Assembly: GCA_023525975.1 (NCBI GenBank)
Contig: JAKNSE010000037.1
Coordinates: forward strand, 5,004,501-5,068,500
Source: Smallanthus sonchifolius
Taxonomy: Eukaryota; Streptophyta; Magnoliopsida; Asterales; Asteraceae
Direction of reading: 5' to 3'
Length of the DNA stretch: 64,000 nucleotides
Positions 10,636 through 21,163 of this stretch are shown here, one piece after another; the stretch's first letter is position 1; every line of letters begins with the position of its first letter. The notes beneath the pieces are model-generated. The model did no database searches. It worked only from the letters and a program-made list of their open reading frames with translations, and was not told the origin of the DNA. Position numbers and translations under genes: made by a program.

Positions 10636-13481
10636 CTACTCGAAGATATGCTGGAGGCTCTTGTGATCGGTGTAGATGGTGCATTTGGTATCGTACAAGT
10701 AATGTCTCCATATCTTAAGTGCAAAAACTACTACTCCCAACTCTAGGTCATGAGTGGTGTAGTTTTTCTCGTGAATCTTTAACTGACGTGAAGCGTATGC
10801 GATCACCTTTTCGCGTTGCATTAAGACACAACCCAGGCCTTGAATGGATGCATCACAATACACCACAAAATCATCGGTTCCTTCCGGAAGAGCTAAAATA
10901 GGTGCACTGCAAAGTTTCTGTTTGAGGTGTTGGAAAGCTGATTCTTGGTTATCGCCCCAATTATAGGCTTTTCCTTTTTGAGTTAGGGCGGTGAGAGGTT
11001 GAGCAATTTTGGAAAATCCTTCGATGAATCGACGGTAATAACCGGCCAATCCCAGAAATTGTCGCACCTCAGTCGGAGTCGTCGGTGCTGCCCAATTCTT
11101 GATGGCTTCTATCTTCGATGGATCGACATGTATCCCTTTCTCGTTAACTACATGTCCTAAGAATTGAACTTCCCGAATCCAAAATTCACACTTGGAAAAC
11201 TTGGCATAAAGCTGTTCATTCTTAAGCAGTTCCAGAATTAATCGAAGGTGTTCTTCATGTTCTTCTTCACTTTTGGAGTAGATTAAAATGTCGTCGATGA
11301 AAACGATAACGAACTGGTCAAGGTAAGGCTTACACACACGGTTCATGAGATCCATGAATACCGCGGGTGCGTTGGTTAATCCAAAAGGCATAACCATAAA
11401 CTCGTAGTGGCCGTACCTTGTCCTGAAAGCAGTCTTAGAAATGTCCTCATCTCGGACTCTCAATTGATGGTAACCGGACCTAAGATCTATCTTGGAATAG
11501 AAACTTGATCCTTGGAGTTGATCGAAGAGGTCATCAATACGAGGTAAAGGGTAGCGGTTCTTGATTGTGACTTTATTCAGCTCCCTGTAATCAATACACA
11601 TACGGAACGTTCCGTCCTTCTTCTTGACAAATAGTACTGGAGCTCCCCACGGTGATGAACTAGGTCGGATGAAACCTTTATCCAATAAATCTTGCAATTG
11701 AGTGGACAGTTCCTGCAATTCACTGGGTGCCAGTCTGTAAGGTGCCCGAGCAATCGGTGCTGCTCCGGGTGCTAAATCAATTTGGAATTTAACTTGACGG
11801 TGCGGTGGCAAACCGGGCAGATCCTCGGGAAATACTTCCAAAAATTCATGCACGACGGGAATATCTTCAATTTTCTTCTCTTCGGAGTGCTGCTTAGCAA
11901 CGAGAGCCAAAATAGTCATATGCCCCTTTCGAAGGCATTTTTGTGCTTTCATGAAAGATATGATGCCCATGACGGCACCAACTCTTTTGCCCTGGACGGA
12001 AAGGGTTTCTCCATTCGGGAGGGGTATACGAACAATCTTCTCACGACAGATAATTTCCGCTTGGTTTTTAGATAACCAATCCATACCGACGATTATATCA
12101 AAACTACCAAGTATGACCGGCATAAGGTCGATATCAAACGTATATGTAGCTAGCTCAAGTTTACATCCTTTAAGTATGCGAGTTGCCTCGATTATTTGGC
12201 TGTCAGCTATCTGTATTGTATACTTATCTTCTAATGGAGAAGAAATTCCTTTTATCATACTACTAAATTTCTTAGATATAAAACTTCTATCTGCACCAGT
12301 GTCAAAAAGGACAGAAGCAAAGTAATTATTTACGAGGAACTTACCGGTGACCACATTATGGTCGTAACGGGCTTCTCCAGATCCTAGTACGAAGGCTCGT
12401 CCCTTCGCACCATTTCCTCCCCCATTGCCATTGTTACCACCATTACCATTGTTATTCTGGTTTGGGTTGTGATTTCCATTACCCCCTTTCTTCAACTGAG
12501 GACAGTTCTTCCGGATATGCCCTTCCTTTCCGCACTCAAAGCAACCCCTTGTGGATCCCGGTTGTTGAAAAGGTTGTTTAGATTGTAACTCACCCCTGCA
12601 GTCCTTAGCAGCATGACCTATTTTTCCGCATCTCTGGCAACGATTGCAGAACCCAAAGTGGTGCAAGTTGCACTTGTTACACTTCGGGGACTTCCCCGCA
12701 TAACCACCCTGGTTTTGGCCAGAAGAGGTCGACTGGTTGAAGTTCTTGGTAGGCTCAAACCTACGCTGTTGCTGCTGCTGTGGTTGATTAAACTGGGGTT
12801 GGTTGGGTTGGGGTCCTTTGGAGTGGGAGTTAGAGTGGCTGTGGGTGTTGGAATGGTGATCGAACTTGCGTTTGTGATTGTCGGTGGGTTTAGCAACTGA
12901 ACCTCTCGGAGGTAGGGTTCCTTGTGTCACCGCCTGGTCGGTTAACTTATGCGCAAGTCGAATGGTTTGTTGAATAGTGGCAGGATTGGATGAAGTAACC
13001 ATGCTTTGTATTTGAGGCACTAGACCTCCAATGTAAAGCTCAATTCTTTTGTAGTCAGGAGTTACCATATGCGGGCACATAGTAGCAAGTTCGTGTGAAC
13101 GAGTGGTGTAGAGTTCAATTTCCGAACCCTCCATCTTAAGGTTCCAGAACTCTCCCTCTAACTTTTGGATCTCATCGCGTGGGCAGTATTCTTCCTTCAT
13201 CATTGCTTTAAATTCCTCCCACGGGAGTCCATTCGCCATGGCCAGACCCAACATTTGGACCTGGGCGTTCCACCATGTTAGTGTCGGGCCTTCTAAAGTT
13301 CCGGCGGCAAACTTCACTTGATTAGCCACGGGGCAGTTGCACATGGCAATTACCGATTCAACCTTCTCAAACCAGCGAAGTAATCCAACGGCTCCTTCAG
13401 CTCCACTAAAAGTGTGGGGCTTACAATCCATGAATGCCTTGAAAGTGCAGGCTGGTTGTTGGTTTTGCTGATTTTGCTGGC
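10636..13481 (-). CDS. G1 gag, protease, reverse transcriptase, RNase H (exon 2, to in-frame TAG)
   Basis: Exon 2 of the polyprotein. In order: gag capsid domain (WWNAQVQMLG, CPRDEIQKLEGEFWNLK), a Gln/Asn/His-rich linker, two CCHC knuckles (CQRCGKIGHAAKDC, CFECGKEGHIRKNC), protease (LFDTGADRSFIS, IIVGMDWL), RT (KIDLRSGYHQLRV, MPFGLTNAP, catalytic FIDDILIYS) and RNase H (VVYCDASIQGLG, YTTHDLELGVV, YTDHKSLQHIFE). TAG at 10636-10638 replaces the CAG found at the same place in G2, at codon 990 of 1,527. An alternative start at 13563 would read the intron as coding; the spliced start is preferred because exon 1 joins in frame and resembles known gag N-termini. Confidence 0.93.
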
Positions 13482-13579
13482 CTGGATTTAGAAGTACAAA
13501 TTGAATTGGAATTATAGAGTTTAGAAGGATGTTTTTAGGATAAGGATTGACACTATTAGTCAATAGCTAAAGCATTTAC
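13482..13579 (-). other. 98-nt spliceosomal intron in G1 gag
   Basis: On the - strand the donor is CTGCAG|GTAAATGC and the acceptor CTAAATCCAG|GCCAGC, with a branch-like TTGACTAAT near the donor side. Removal joins exon 1 (phase 1) to exon 2 without losing frame. G2 has an intron of exactly the same length and position (24604-24701). Confidence 0.75.
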
Positions 13580-13703
13580 CTGCAGCATTCTGTGCTGCTA
13601 GAGCCTCAGCCACACTGTCGTTAATTAGTGCTGCCAGTTCCGCCGCTGTCATGTTAATGGTGCCTCGTCCACCAGCACGACCTCCACGTCCTCCTCCTGA
13701 CAT
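13580..13703 (-). CDS. G1 gag exon 1
   Basis: 41 codons plus one base, starting with ATG at 13703. The product is a Gly/Arg-rich start (MSGGGRGGRAGGRG) followed by a short helix (AAELAALINDSVAEALAAQN). G2 has the same exon with a few changes (24703-24826). An RGG-like N-terminus followed by an alanine-rich helix is common in chromovirus gag proteins. It is joined to exon 2 across the 98-nt intron. Confidence 0.75.
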
Positions 13704-13955
13704 GATTCTTCACATTCACAAATACAAAACAATGAGAAATATATCGCATATTAAACATTATTTATGTACAAGTAAGTCGATACAACATCTAATATTTTGA
13801 AAATTAAATAAATTGTAAGGCTACAAAATAAATAACTCAAATATTAAACTTCTCATGCTTTTATTGGATGGGAACAACCTTACCCATCTAGGTTTGAAAA
13901 GAGAAATAACATAGACAAAAGCAAACATGAAAAGGAAGATAGGATAGGAAGATCA
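13704..13955 (-). other. G1 spacer between accessory ORF and gag
   Basis: About 250 bp of AT-rich sequence, conserved with G2 24827-25081. I see no ORF or RNA gene in it. It would act as gag leader or inter-ORF spacer. Confidence 0.5.
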
Positions 13956-14729
13956 TCAAGCATCTTCGTCATTGGAAGAAACATACGATTGCGCATCGTC
14001 TATCTCAACCGGTTTCTCCTCCACGGGCTCCTCCTCGAAAGGCTCTTCTTCAAAAGGTTCCTCCTCAAAAGGTTCCTCCTCGCCATCGGAATGTGGAATT
14101 TCTTCAGGAAATAAAGCGGCTTGTAGTTGGGCTTCCAAGTGGGTTACCCTCTCTTGAAGACCTTCAGCAGTGTGGTTTGCCACGTGTAGCTGAGCTTCAA
14201 TAGCAGCTAGTCTCTCCAGAATTCCTTCCATATCATCATCCATAGTGTCAGCCCTTGTCTCTAGATGTGCCACACGATCTACTAAAAGGTTATGGACATG
14301 GTCAGTTGCAGCTAGTTCGGTAGTCAGGTGTTCTACTCCTACCTTATTCTCCTCTACTTGGGGTCCATTCTTCAGAAGTTTAGGTATCTCCTCGGTGGCA
14401 TCTTGTACAAAACTCAATTCCTTCAACATATAAGATACGAAGGCTGCGAAAGCTTGTTCCATAGTGCATGGTAAGCTAGGTAGTGTAGCGGATGAGGTTG
14501 GGGAACAGAAATAAGGTGATGGGACATTTCCCATCTCGATCCACCTTTGGATCATCTTTGGGTATACGTTCCAATTGAGAGTATAATCCATTGCTCGCGC
14601 GTTACTTGGTTCACCTTGGTCAACTGAATGGTTACTGGAAGTAGTCCGGCGCCTTTTGGGCTCCGGGGATGGTAGGATAGGTGCCTTATGTCCCAGTGCC
14701 TTAGGTGATGGAGGTGGAGTTGACGACAT
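13956..14729 (-). CDS. G1 accessory ORF upstream of gag, coiled coil with acidic tail, function unknown
   Basis: 257 codons between the primer site and gag, sense to the element. The N-terminus is Pro/Ser-rich (MSSTPPPSPKALG) with a basic patch PEPKRRR. A core (YPKMIQRWIEMGNVPSPYF) is conserved in G2. Residues about 125-215 are heptad-like coiled coil and the tail repeats EEEPFE four times before VEIDDAQSYVSSNDEDA. I chose ATG 14729 because MSSTPPP is the first segment conserved in G2 and lies 4 nt after a splice acceptor (TTATAG|GAAC); an in-frame ATG at 14762 is possible. I do not recognise the family. It may be a regulatory or structural partner of Gag, which is inference. Confidence 0.7.
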   Translation of the reverse strand: MSSTPPPSPKALGHKAPILPSPEPKRRRTTSSNHSVDQGEPSNARAMDYTLNWNVYPKMIQRWIEMGNVPSPYFCSPTSSATLPSLPCTMEQAFAAFVSYMLKELSFVQDATEEIPKLLKNGPQVEENKVGVEHLTTELAATDHVHNLLVDRVAHLETRADTMDDDMEGILERLAAIEAQLHVANHTAEGLQERVTHLEAQLQAALFPEEIPHSDGEEEPFEEEPFEEEPFEEEPVEEKPVEIDDAQSYVSSNDEDA

Positions 14730-14828
14730 GTTCCTATAACAATATGTATAAGTGCCAAACATCCAAATGACATGTAACTAATGTGTGAGGCTATAGTCTA
14801 GTATGCAATCCTAGTTCTCTATAACCAA

Positions 14829-14842
14829 TGGCTCTGATACCA
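14829..14842 (-). promoter_or_regulatory. G1 primer binding site (initiator Met tRNA)
   Basis: TGGTATCAGAGCCA, three bases after the 5' LTR in sense, is complementary to the 3' end of plant initiator methionine tRNA, the usual primer for minus-strand synthesis. Confidence 0.9.
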
Positions 14843-15162
14843 ATCTGTCACACCCCCAATTTCAACTAACGGAGTTTTACCGTTTAGGAAGTGACGAACC
14901 AGGATCTCAGACATTAGTTACTTTGAACGACTCTACATGGGACTCAAAATGGAAATATCTTTTAAATCAGAGTATCAATGCGGAAGCGTAAAGAAAGTAA
15001 ATGCGCAAAATACACGCGCCCAAAACAATAGTTCAAAAAGTCCAAACGTCCAACCAAACCAAATACAATACAAAACAATCCAAACAATCATAAATAAGTC
15101 ATAATCAAAATAGTTGAATCCCATGCATGCCCTAATGTGCACCTGTGTCTTTTCTTAGCGAC

Positions 15163-15632
15163 CTGAGAAAACATGTAAGAAAAAGTGTCAACACGAGGTT
15201 GGTGAGTTCACAGGTTTCAATAAATAAGTAAGCGTTTACCAGATTTATGATCATTCAATATGTATCTATAGGTAGCTAACCTATGTTCATGTTTTAGCTC
15301 AAGTGCTCGCAACCGAAACTGACTGTTTGTTTATTGCCTCCTGCCAGGTCTATCAGCACTGGCCGTGTGAGTAGGCTAACATTTCACCCGTTCGATATCC
15401 AATCGAGTTAGCGCGACTAACGCGGGTGGGATTTGTCAAACCCAGTAGTACTACTAAATATTACCTTGCTAAGATCCATATTAACGGTTCGAGATAAGAT
15501 GAGGACTTTCTGTGATAGTGTGATACACTTAGCTTTAACATTGATAGCATATGAAATACAAAATCTCAAAAGTAGTTTAAGCATGCTTTCTCCCCCAAGT
15601 TAAAACAGTAAAAAGGGGCCGTGAATACTCAC
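15163..15632 (-). other. Putative LTR leader intron, G1 5' LTR copy
   Basis: Same 470-nt GTGAGT to CTCAG interval as in the 3' LTR. In the 5' LTR it would lie in the RNA leader ahead of the primer site and accessory ORF, so this is the copy that could matter for expression. Confidence 0.5.
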
Positions 15633-16360
15633 CTGCTTGGCGTTGAAGGTAGTTTCACACTAGAAGTAAGTTGGAACCACGAGTGTAAGTCTCAAACGAC
15701 TTACGAATGCCCTAAAATTATAAACACATAAATTAGGAATAAAACAAAATGGGAATTGTGACAATGACCCGGAATGAGAAACGTCCTAAAGAAACGCTCT
15801 AGTATCCGAGAGTAGACGACGTGTCCACGGGAATAGGAATTCTTTAATTAGTAATTAGATTATATACGTTGCGCGACGAATCAACAATAATAATGAATAT
15901 GTTCGAGCGTGTTGTCATTTACAAAAATTAGGAAAATAATATAATTTAATATATTATTTTTAGGTTCGAAAGGATATTCTAATTACTCATTCGTGGTACA
16001 AAATAATAAATATATTATTTTTATGAACGCGATAAGTGCGAGTAAATAATATAATTTATTATATTATTATTTGGTTTCAAATGTTATACGAGGTTACAAA
16101 ACGATACGAAATAATATAAATCCATATATTATTTAATAATACGAGTCACGGGTTGAAAATAATATACACATATTATTTTATACAACCTTATGGTAAATAT
16201 ATTATTTTAAAAGTGGGGAAATAATATAAAATAGGTTAATAATTCAAACCCGAGCCTACGGGTTGTTTCCCGGGCTAAAACACATTTGTATAATATTATA
16301 ATATTATAGGGTGTGATTTGTATATTAAAATAATACTAAAAAAATGTTTAAAAACAAAAC

Positions 16361-16437
16361 AGTGTGGAGAGACTCGAACCCGGGTCTCTCCCACACAAGC
16401 ACACACACTTAACCAGTCCCGCCCGCTAGGGTCATCG
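16361..16437 (-). other. tRNA-like sequence in G1 5' LTR
   Basis: Copy of the block at 7462-7537, about 1.37 kb from the 5' edge of the LTR. The A-box-like TGGTTAAG and the B-box GGTTCGA are unchanged. Confidence 0.5.
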
Positions 16438-17218
16438 CATTAGGATCCGGTTCCAATTGGTTTTAATCAAGCACTCTGGGGTGTTCTTCCCCTTTACGCG
16501 AATCCGGACCAAATCACATCCCAAATCCATTGATTTTAATCGCGATTATTCAAAATAAAACAAGGTTTTGTTCATTGGTTTCATACGAATCTGTGTTAAG
16601 GTTTAATTATAAAATTATTAGGTTTAAAGTCGTCAATTACCCAATGTAAATTTCGAAACCCTAGTTATGAACATGGAATCAAATCTGCTGAATTCGATAT
16701 TAAGAATGGTTAGATTCATAGGGCTTTTGATAATCGGGGTTTTGCGAATCCAACCATGTGGTTTAATTTGATTGAAACAGTGTCTAATATCGAAATCCCT
16801 AAATTGAGTTATGAACGAACCCTAGGTTACGGTTTGTGATCAATTCGATGTTAATTGATAAAATAAACATAGGGCTTTCGATTAGTGACTGGTTTCGAAG
16901 CTAAACATGTGAATTAATTGGATTATAATCGAGTCTAGAATCAAAAACCCCAAATCGATTTTAGAACGAACCCTAGATTACGGACCGGGTATAATTCATT
17001 GTTAAAAGGAGAAATTGATAGAAGTTTTTCAATGAATGCATGATTTCGAAACTGTTGATGTATTTTAATTTGATTGAGGTTGGGTTTAGGTTCGAAACCC
17101 CCAATTCGTTTTTATGAATAAACCCTAGACTAGGATCATGATGAATTCGATGATATACGATCCAATCAACATAGGGTTAATGATTTAGATGCTAAAACAA
17201 AGCTGTTGATGTAAATAT

Positions 17219-17515
17219 TTACCAGAACGCTTGACGGATTGATGGAGATTGACTGAAACGTTTTCCGACTTCGGTGATCTTGGTCTCTGACCTCTCCGGC
17301 TTGTCTTCCGTCAAATTGGGTGATGAAACAGGCTCAAAGAAGTTCGATTTAGCTACGCAGACGATTGATTTGTGAGAGTTTTGATTGAGATTAACGAATT
17401 TGAGGTGTAGAACGTGATGGTCGACGGTTACAACTAGAACTCCCATAATTGGGATTAAACTCGAATCAATGATGGGATTAACCGCCGCAATAATGAACGT
17501 AATTGTCATAATCAT
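17219..17515 (-). CDS. Small ORF in G1 5' LTR, possible first exon of the accessory protein
   Basis: 98 codons starting with a hydrophobic stretch (MIMTITFIIAAVNPIID), sense to the element. Its last codons overlap a splice donor TTCTG|GTAAAT at 17222. Joining that donor to the acceptor at 14733 would put it in frame with the accessory ORF. The 3' LTR copy (8319-8615) differs by one residue, which only reflects the youth of the element. The corresponding G2 sequence is not open in this frame, so coding is unproven. Confidence 0.3.
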   Translation of the reverse strand: MIMTITFIIAAVNPIIDSSLIPIMGVLVVTVDHHVLHLKFVNLNQNSHKSIVCVAKSNFFEPVSSPNLTEDKPERSETKITEVGKRFSQSPSIRQAFW

Positions 17516-17805
17516 CCTTTTCGGTTACGAATTTGCACTAATTTCCGTTAAGGATTTGCGAATTTGGATTCAAAATCAAAGAGTTTGACTTTTAGAAAGT
17601 CAACAGAAACCAATTTTCATTAATTTTGACTTTCCGAAGTCAATAACTTGAATTTAGGGTTATTACACAACTAGTCCCTGTAATTTGAGATTAAATATTG
17701 ATAGGATCAGTCCCTGGGGTTAGATTTAGTTAACGGGGTTAAGTTTTTAATAGGAAACTTAACGGAATAGTTAACGGGGTTAACCTAAAAAGTCAGGTTG
17801 TCACA

Positions 17806-17810
17806 AGTCC
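17806..17810. other. Target site duplication of G1 (AGTCC), right copy
   Basis: Matches 5940-5944 exactly and is followed by AGTCCAAAC of the host LTR. Confidence 0.9.
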
Positions 17811-17915
17811 AGTCCAAACACAAATTAAAACAGTCCAAACGAATTAATAAAACACAATTCAATAGTAGGACTCTATGCATGTCCTATATGTGCACCTGTG
17901 CCTTATCTTAGCGAC

Positions 17916-18385
17916 CTGAGAAAACATGTAAGAAAAGATGTCAACACGAGGTTGGTGAGTTCACATGTTTCAATATATAGATAAACGTTTACTAGATTAT
18001 TGTTCATTCAATATGTATATATAGGTAGCTAACCTACATTTCATGTTTAACTTAAGCGCTCGCAACCGAAGCTGACTTTTTGTTTATTTGCCTCCTGTCA
18101 GGTCTATCAACTCTGGCGATGTGAGTAGGCTAACATTTCACCCGTTCGACCTCAAATCGAGTTAGCGCGACTAACGCGGGTGGGATTTGTCAAACCCAGT
18201 AGTACTACTAAACATTACCTCGCTAACATCCATATTAACGGTTCGATGTGTGTTGAGGACTTTCAGTGATAGCGTGTTACGCTTAGCTTTAACATTGATA
18301 ACATATGAATACAATATTCAGAAATAGTTTGCGACATGTTTTCTCCCCCAAGATAAAACAGTAAAAAGGGGCCGTGAAAACTCAC
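17916..18385 (-). other. Putative LTR leader intron in G2 3' LTR
   Basis: In sense, AACAG|GTGAGTTTTCACGG to TTTTCTCAG|GTCGC, again 470 nt, although G1 and G2 LTRs have diverged. The truncated 5' LTR has the same pair at 26168-26635. Confidence 0.5.
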
Positions 18386-19120
18386 CTGTTGGCGTAGGAA
18401 GTAATCACACAAGTAATAGGCTTGGTACACAAGTATTAGCCTGCAACGGCTTACGTATGCTCTAGAATTATAAACAACAATTAGGGACTCATTGGGATTT
18501 GTGACGACACACGGAAGATTAGAATGTCTTTATACACTCTAAGGATTAACGGGTAAACGAACGAGTTTACGGGAATACGGAATTCTAAATTAGGATGAAT
18601 GCGTTTCGCAATGAATGACAAATAATATATAATAAATATATTCGAGTGTTTTGTCATTAAATAGTGGTCTAGAAAAATAATATAATTTATTATATTATTT
18701 TTAAGTTTAGCGAAATAACACAATAATTAAATTGTGTGTTAAAAATAATAAATCTATTATTTTTATTCGAGGATATAAACGTGAGTAAATAACATAAATA
18801 ATTATATTATTTATTAGTTTTGAAACGTTTCACAAAAATTAGAAACGTGGCGAATATAATATATTTAAATATATTATTTTAACAAGAGTCACGGTTTGAA
18901 AAATACTATAGATTATATTATTTTATTCGGAATTGACGGTTAAATAATAATATATACATATTATTATAAAATTATGAAATACGAATCAAGGATGGTTTAT
19001 AAAATAAATCCCGAGTCTACGGGTAGGTTTTACAGTTTAAACATATTAATACAATATTATAATAATTTAGGAATTTATTTTATAAATAAAACATTAACAA
19101 AAATAGCAATAAAAAGGAAA

Positions 19121-19197
19121 CTGGAGAGGAGGGTTCGAACCCGGGTCTCCTCCCCAACAGCCAACAGTTTTAACCATCTCAGCCCGCTAGGGTGTCG
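19121..19197 (-). other. tRNA-like sequence in G2 3' LTR
   Basis: In sense, GCGGGCTGAGATGGTTAAAA (A-box-like, similar to Leu/Ser tRNA D arms) is followed by GACCCGGGTTCGAACCC (perfect B-box) and then CTTTTT. It lies about 1.35 kb from the 5' edge of the LTR, as in G1. Confidence 0.55.
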
Positions 19198-20539
19198 CAC
19201 CAAAACCCGGACCCGAATGATTTTAATCAATCACTCTTCTGTGATTTTCCTTTTTACCCAATTTCGAACCCAAACCAAAACCGAATTCATTGAATTCGAC
19301 CACGATTGAAGCAAGAGACAGAGGGGTTTTGATCAAAAAGACAGAGGGGTTTTGATCAAAATGGTATTGCGAATCTGTGTGTGAGCTTGATTGCAGAAAT
19401 AGTTAATCTTAGGTCGTTTAATTAAGGATTTAAGGGTCGAAACCCTAAAACAAGAACACAAGATCGAATTGCTAAAATATGATGTTTAAAATTATTGAAA
19501 TCATGGGGCTTTTATAGAGAATCATAATGCGATTCTAACCATGTGATTTAATTGAATTGTAATTGGGTCTAGAGTAAGACTCGATTAAACCCGAAAATAT
19601 ATAAACCCTAGAACTGGTTCATGATGAACTCGATAATGTAAGCCCCAGGTTTCATGGGGCTTTCAATCTAGACCTAGGGACGACACTAAGGACGTTTTCA
19701 ATTTTATTATTTAATATCGGATTGATAGGGTTCGTCTAAAACGAAATCCGTATGAACCCTAGGTGTCGATTGAGTTAAATCCGATAATGTGAACCCCAAT
19801 TAGGTTAGGGCTATTGCTCCATAGACTGAATCGAAAGTGATGATGTAAGAAATTACCAGAATGTGATTCGGATTGACAGAGCTCGATCAAAACCGACGTC
19901 GACTGCGACTGGGTTGGTGTCCGACGAGTGTGGATGCCTCCCCGATCAAATTAGCGGTTGAAGAAGCTTCAGAGGGTTGCGTATATCGTGTGCAGAGACT
20001 CAATTCGTGAATTGGTATACGGAAATGATAAATTTGATGGCATTTGGCAATGAAGTCGACGGTTATGAGTTATTACTCATTAATCGGTTTAATTCGGCCA
20101 ATTATGCTGATTAATTCGATGGTAATGGTCGTTAATGACATAATCGTGGGTAGTCAGTTACAATATCCAACCGAAATCGGTTTGAGAGTTTGAATTTGAG
20201 CTAGTTGTCGCAAGTTTGACTTTCAGAAGTCAAACAAAAATCAAGTTTAGTCGAATTACACACCTAGTCCTTGTAATTTCCTGTTTCTGAGTTTGGAACT
20301 TGGCAGAAATAGTCCTTGAAGTTTGGATTAGGTTAAGAACAGATTTGTTTGACTTTCAAAAGTAAACGGGAATCAACTATCGGCTAATTACAAGATTGGT
20401 CCCTCCAATTTCATGCATGAGAGTTTGAATATAGGTAAGGTTAGTACCTGGGGTTTGAATTGAGTTAAATAAGTTAGGATTTAACAGAATATTTAACGGG
20501 AATTCTAACGGAGTTAACTTAAAATTCCGGATTGTCACA

Positions 20540-20649
20540 TCATCCCCTAGTTGAAAGAATTTTCTTCCCGAAAATTAAAATAGAATAAAAAAAAAATTCC
20601 CGGATGTCACATCATCCCCTAGTTGAAAGAATTTTCGTCCCGAAAATTA
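20540..20649 (-). promoter_or_regulatory. G2 polypurine tract region, tandemly duplicated
   Basis: Two copies (20540-20578 and 20612-20649) of the same block as in G1, each with CTAGGGGATGA in sense. The outer copy has one mismatch in the AATTTTCG stem. The duplication therefore predates the split of G1 and G2. Confidence 0.65.
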
Positions 20650-20659
20650 AAATAGTACC

Positions 20660-21163
20660 TTAAGATTTTGACGCGGAGTGTTTGAATAGATGAGGATACC
20701 TACGCATCATCTGATCCTCACGCTCCCACGTGATTTTCGGTCCGCGTTTCGAGTTCCAACGAACTCTGACAATAGCGATTTTACTACGTTTGAGCGTTTT
20801 GACTTCCCTATCCATGATTTCTACTGGTTCCTCGATGAAACACAACTGTTCATTGATGTGTAGTTCCTCAATAGGAACCGCAAGTGACTCGTCTGCTAGA
20901 CATTTCTTCAAGTTCGAGACATGAAAGACGTTGTGTACACCACTAAGTCCTTCCGGTAGGTCCAGTTGGTACGCTACTGGGCCAATTCTCTTCACTATCT
21001 TGAACGGTCCAACATAACGAGGATTTAGTTTGCCTCGTTTCCCAAAACGAATTACGCCTTTCCAAGGTGAGACTTTTAATAAGACCATGTCGCCTACTTG
21101 AAACTCTAATGGTTTATGACGCTTATCGGCATAGCTCTTTTGACGATCACTAGCTGCCGCCAT
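20660..21163 (-). pseudogene. G2 integrase C-terminus and chromodomain-like region
   Basis: 167 codons from the end of integrase through NPRYVGPFKIVKRIG to the chromodomain-like segment (EPVEIMDREV, VRVRWNSKRGPKITWE), close to G1 9025-9500. Stop at 20660-20662. The segment is open but cut off from the rest of pol by the rearrangement to its right. Confidence 0.85.

Larger units (their letters stand above)
5945..17805 (-). mobile_element. G1: young, nearly intact chromovirus-type Ty3/gypsy element
   Basis: Complete 11.86 kb element on the - strand with paired LTRs (14846-17805 as 5', 5945-8905 as 3'), a perfect AGTCC target duplication, an initiator-Met primer site, an accessory ORF, a gag-pol with one small intron, and a polypurine tract. 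By eye the LTRs differ at about 20 sites over 2.96 kb (about 0.7%). The only lesion I found in the 1,527-codon gag-pol frame is TAG at 10636-10638. The RT and the C-terminal chromodomain-like region suggest the Tekay/Del clade. Confidence 0.95.
14846..17805 (-). repeat. G1 5' LTR
   Basis: 2,960 bp, about 0.7% different from the 3' LTR by eye. It carries the same internal order: small ORF 17219-17515, putative donor at 17222, tRNA-like block 16361-16437, AT-rich segment, and putative intron 15163-15632. It should contain the promoter; I could not place a transcription start. Confidence 0.95.
17806..20539 (-). repeat. G2 3' LTR, main part
   Basis: Continuation of 5760-5944 to the LTR edge at TTGTCACA (20539). 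It holds the conserved putative intron (17916-18385), an AT-rich segment, a tRNA-like block (19121-19197), and the donor CTG|GTAATTTCTTACATC at 19856. About 800 bp at its right end have no partner in the truncated 5' LTR. Confidence 0.9.

Noticed and set aside
12613..12900. Overlapping ORFs on the + strand and in another - frame opposite the G1 gag linker
   Set aside because: They are shadows of the low-complexity Asn/Gln/His-rich gag linker; no motif, no conservation in G2.
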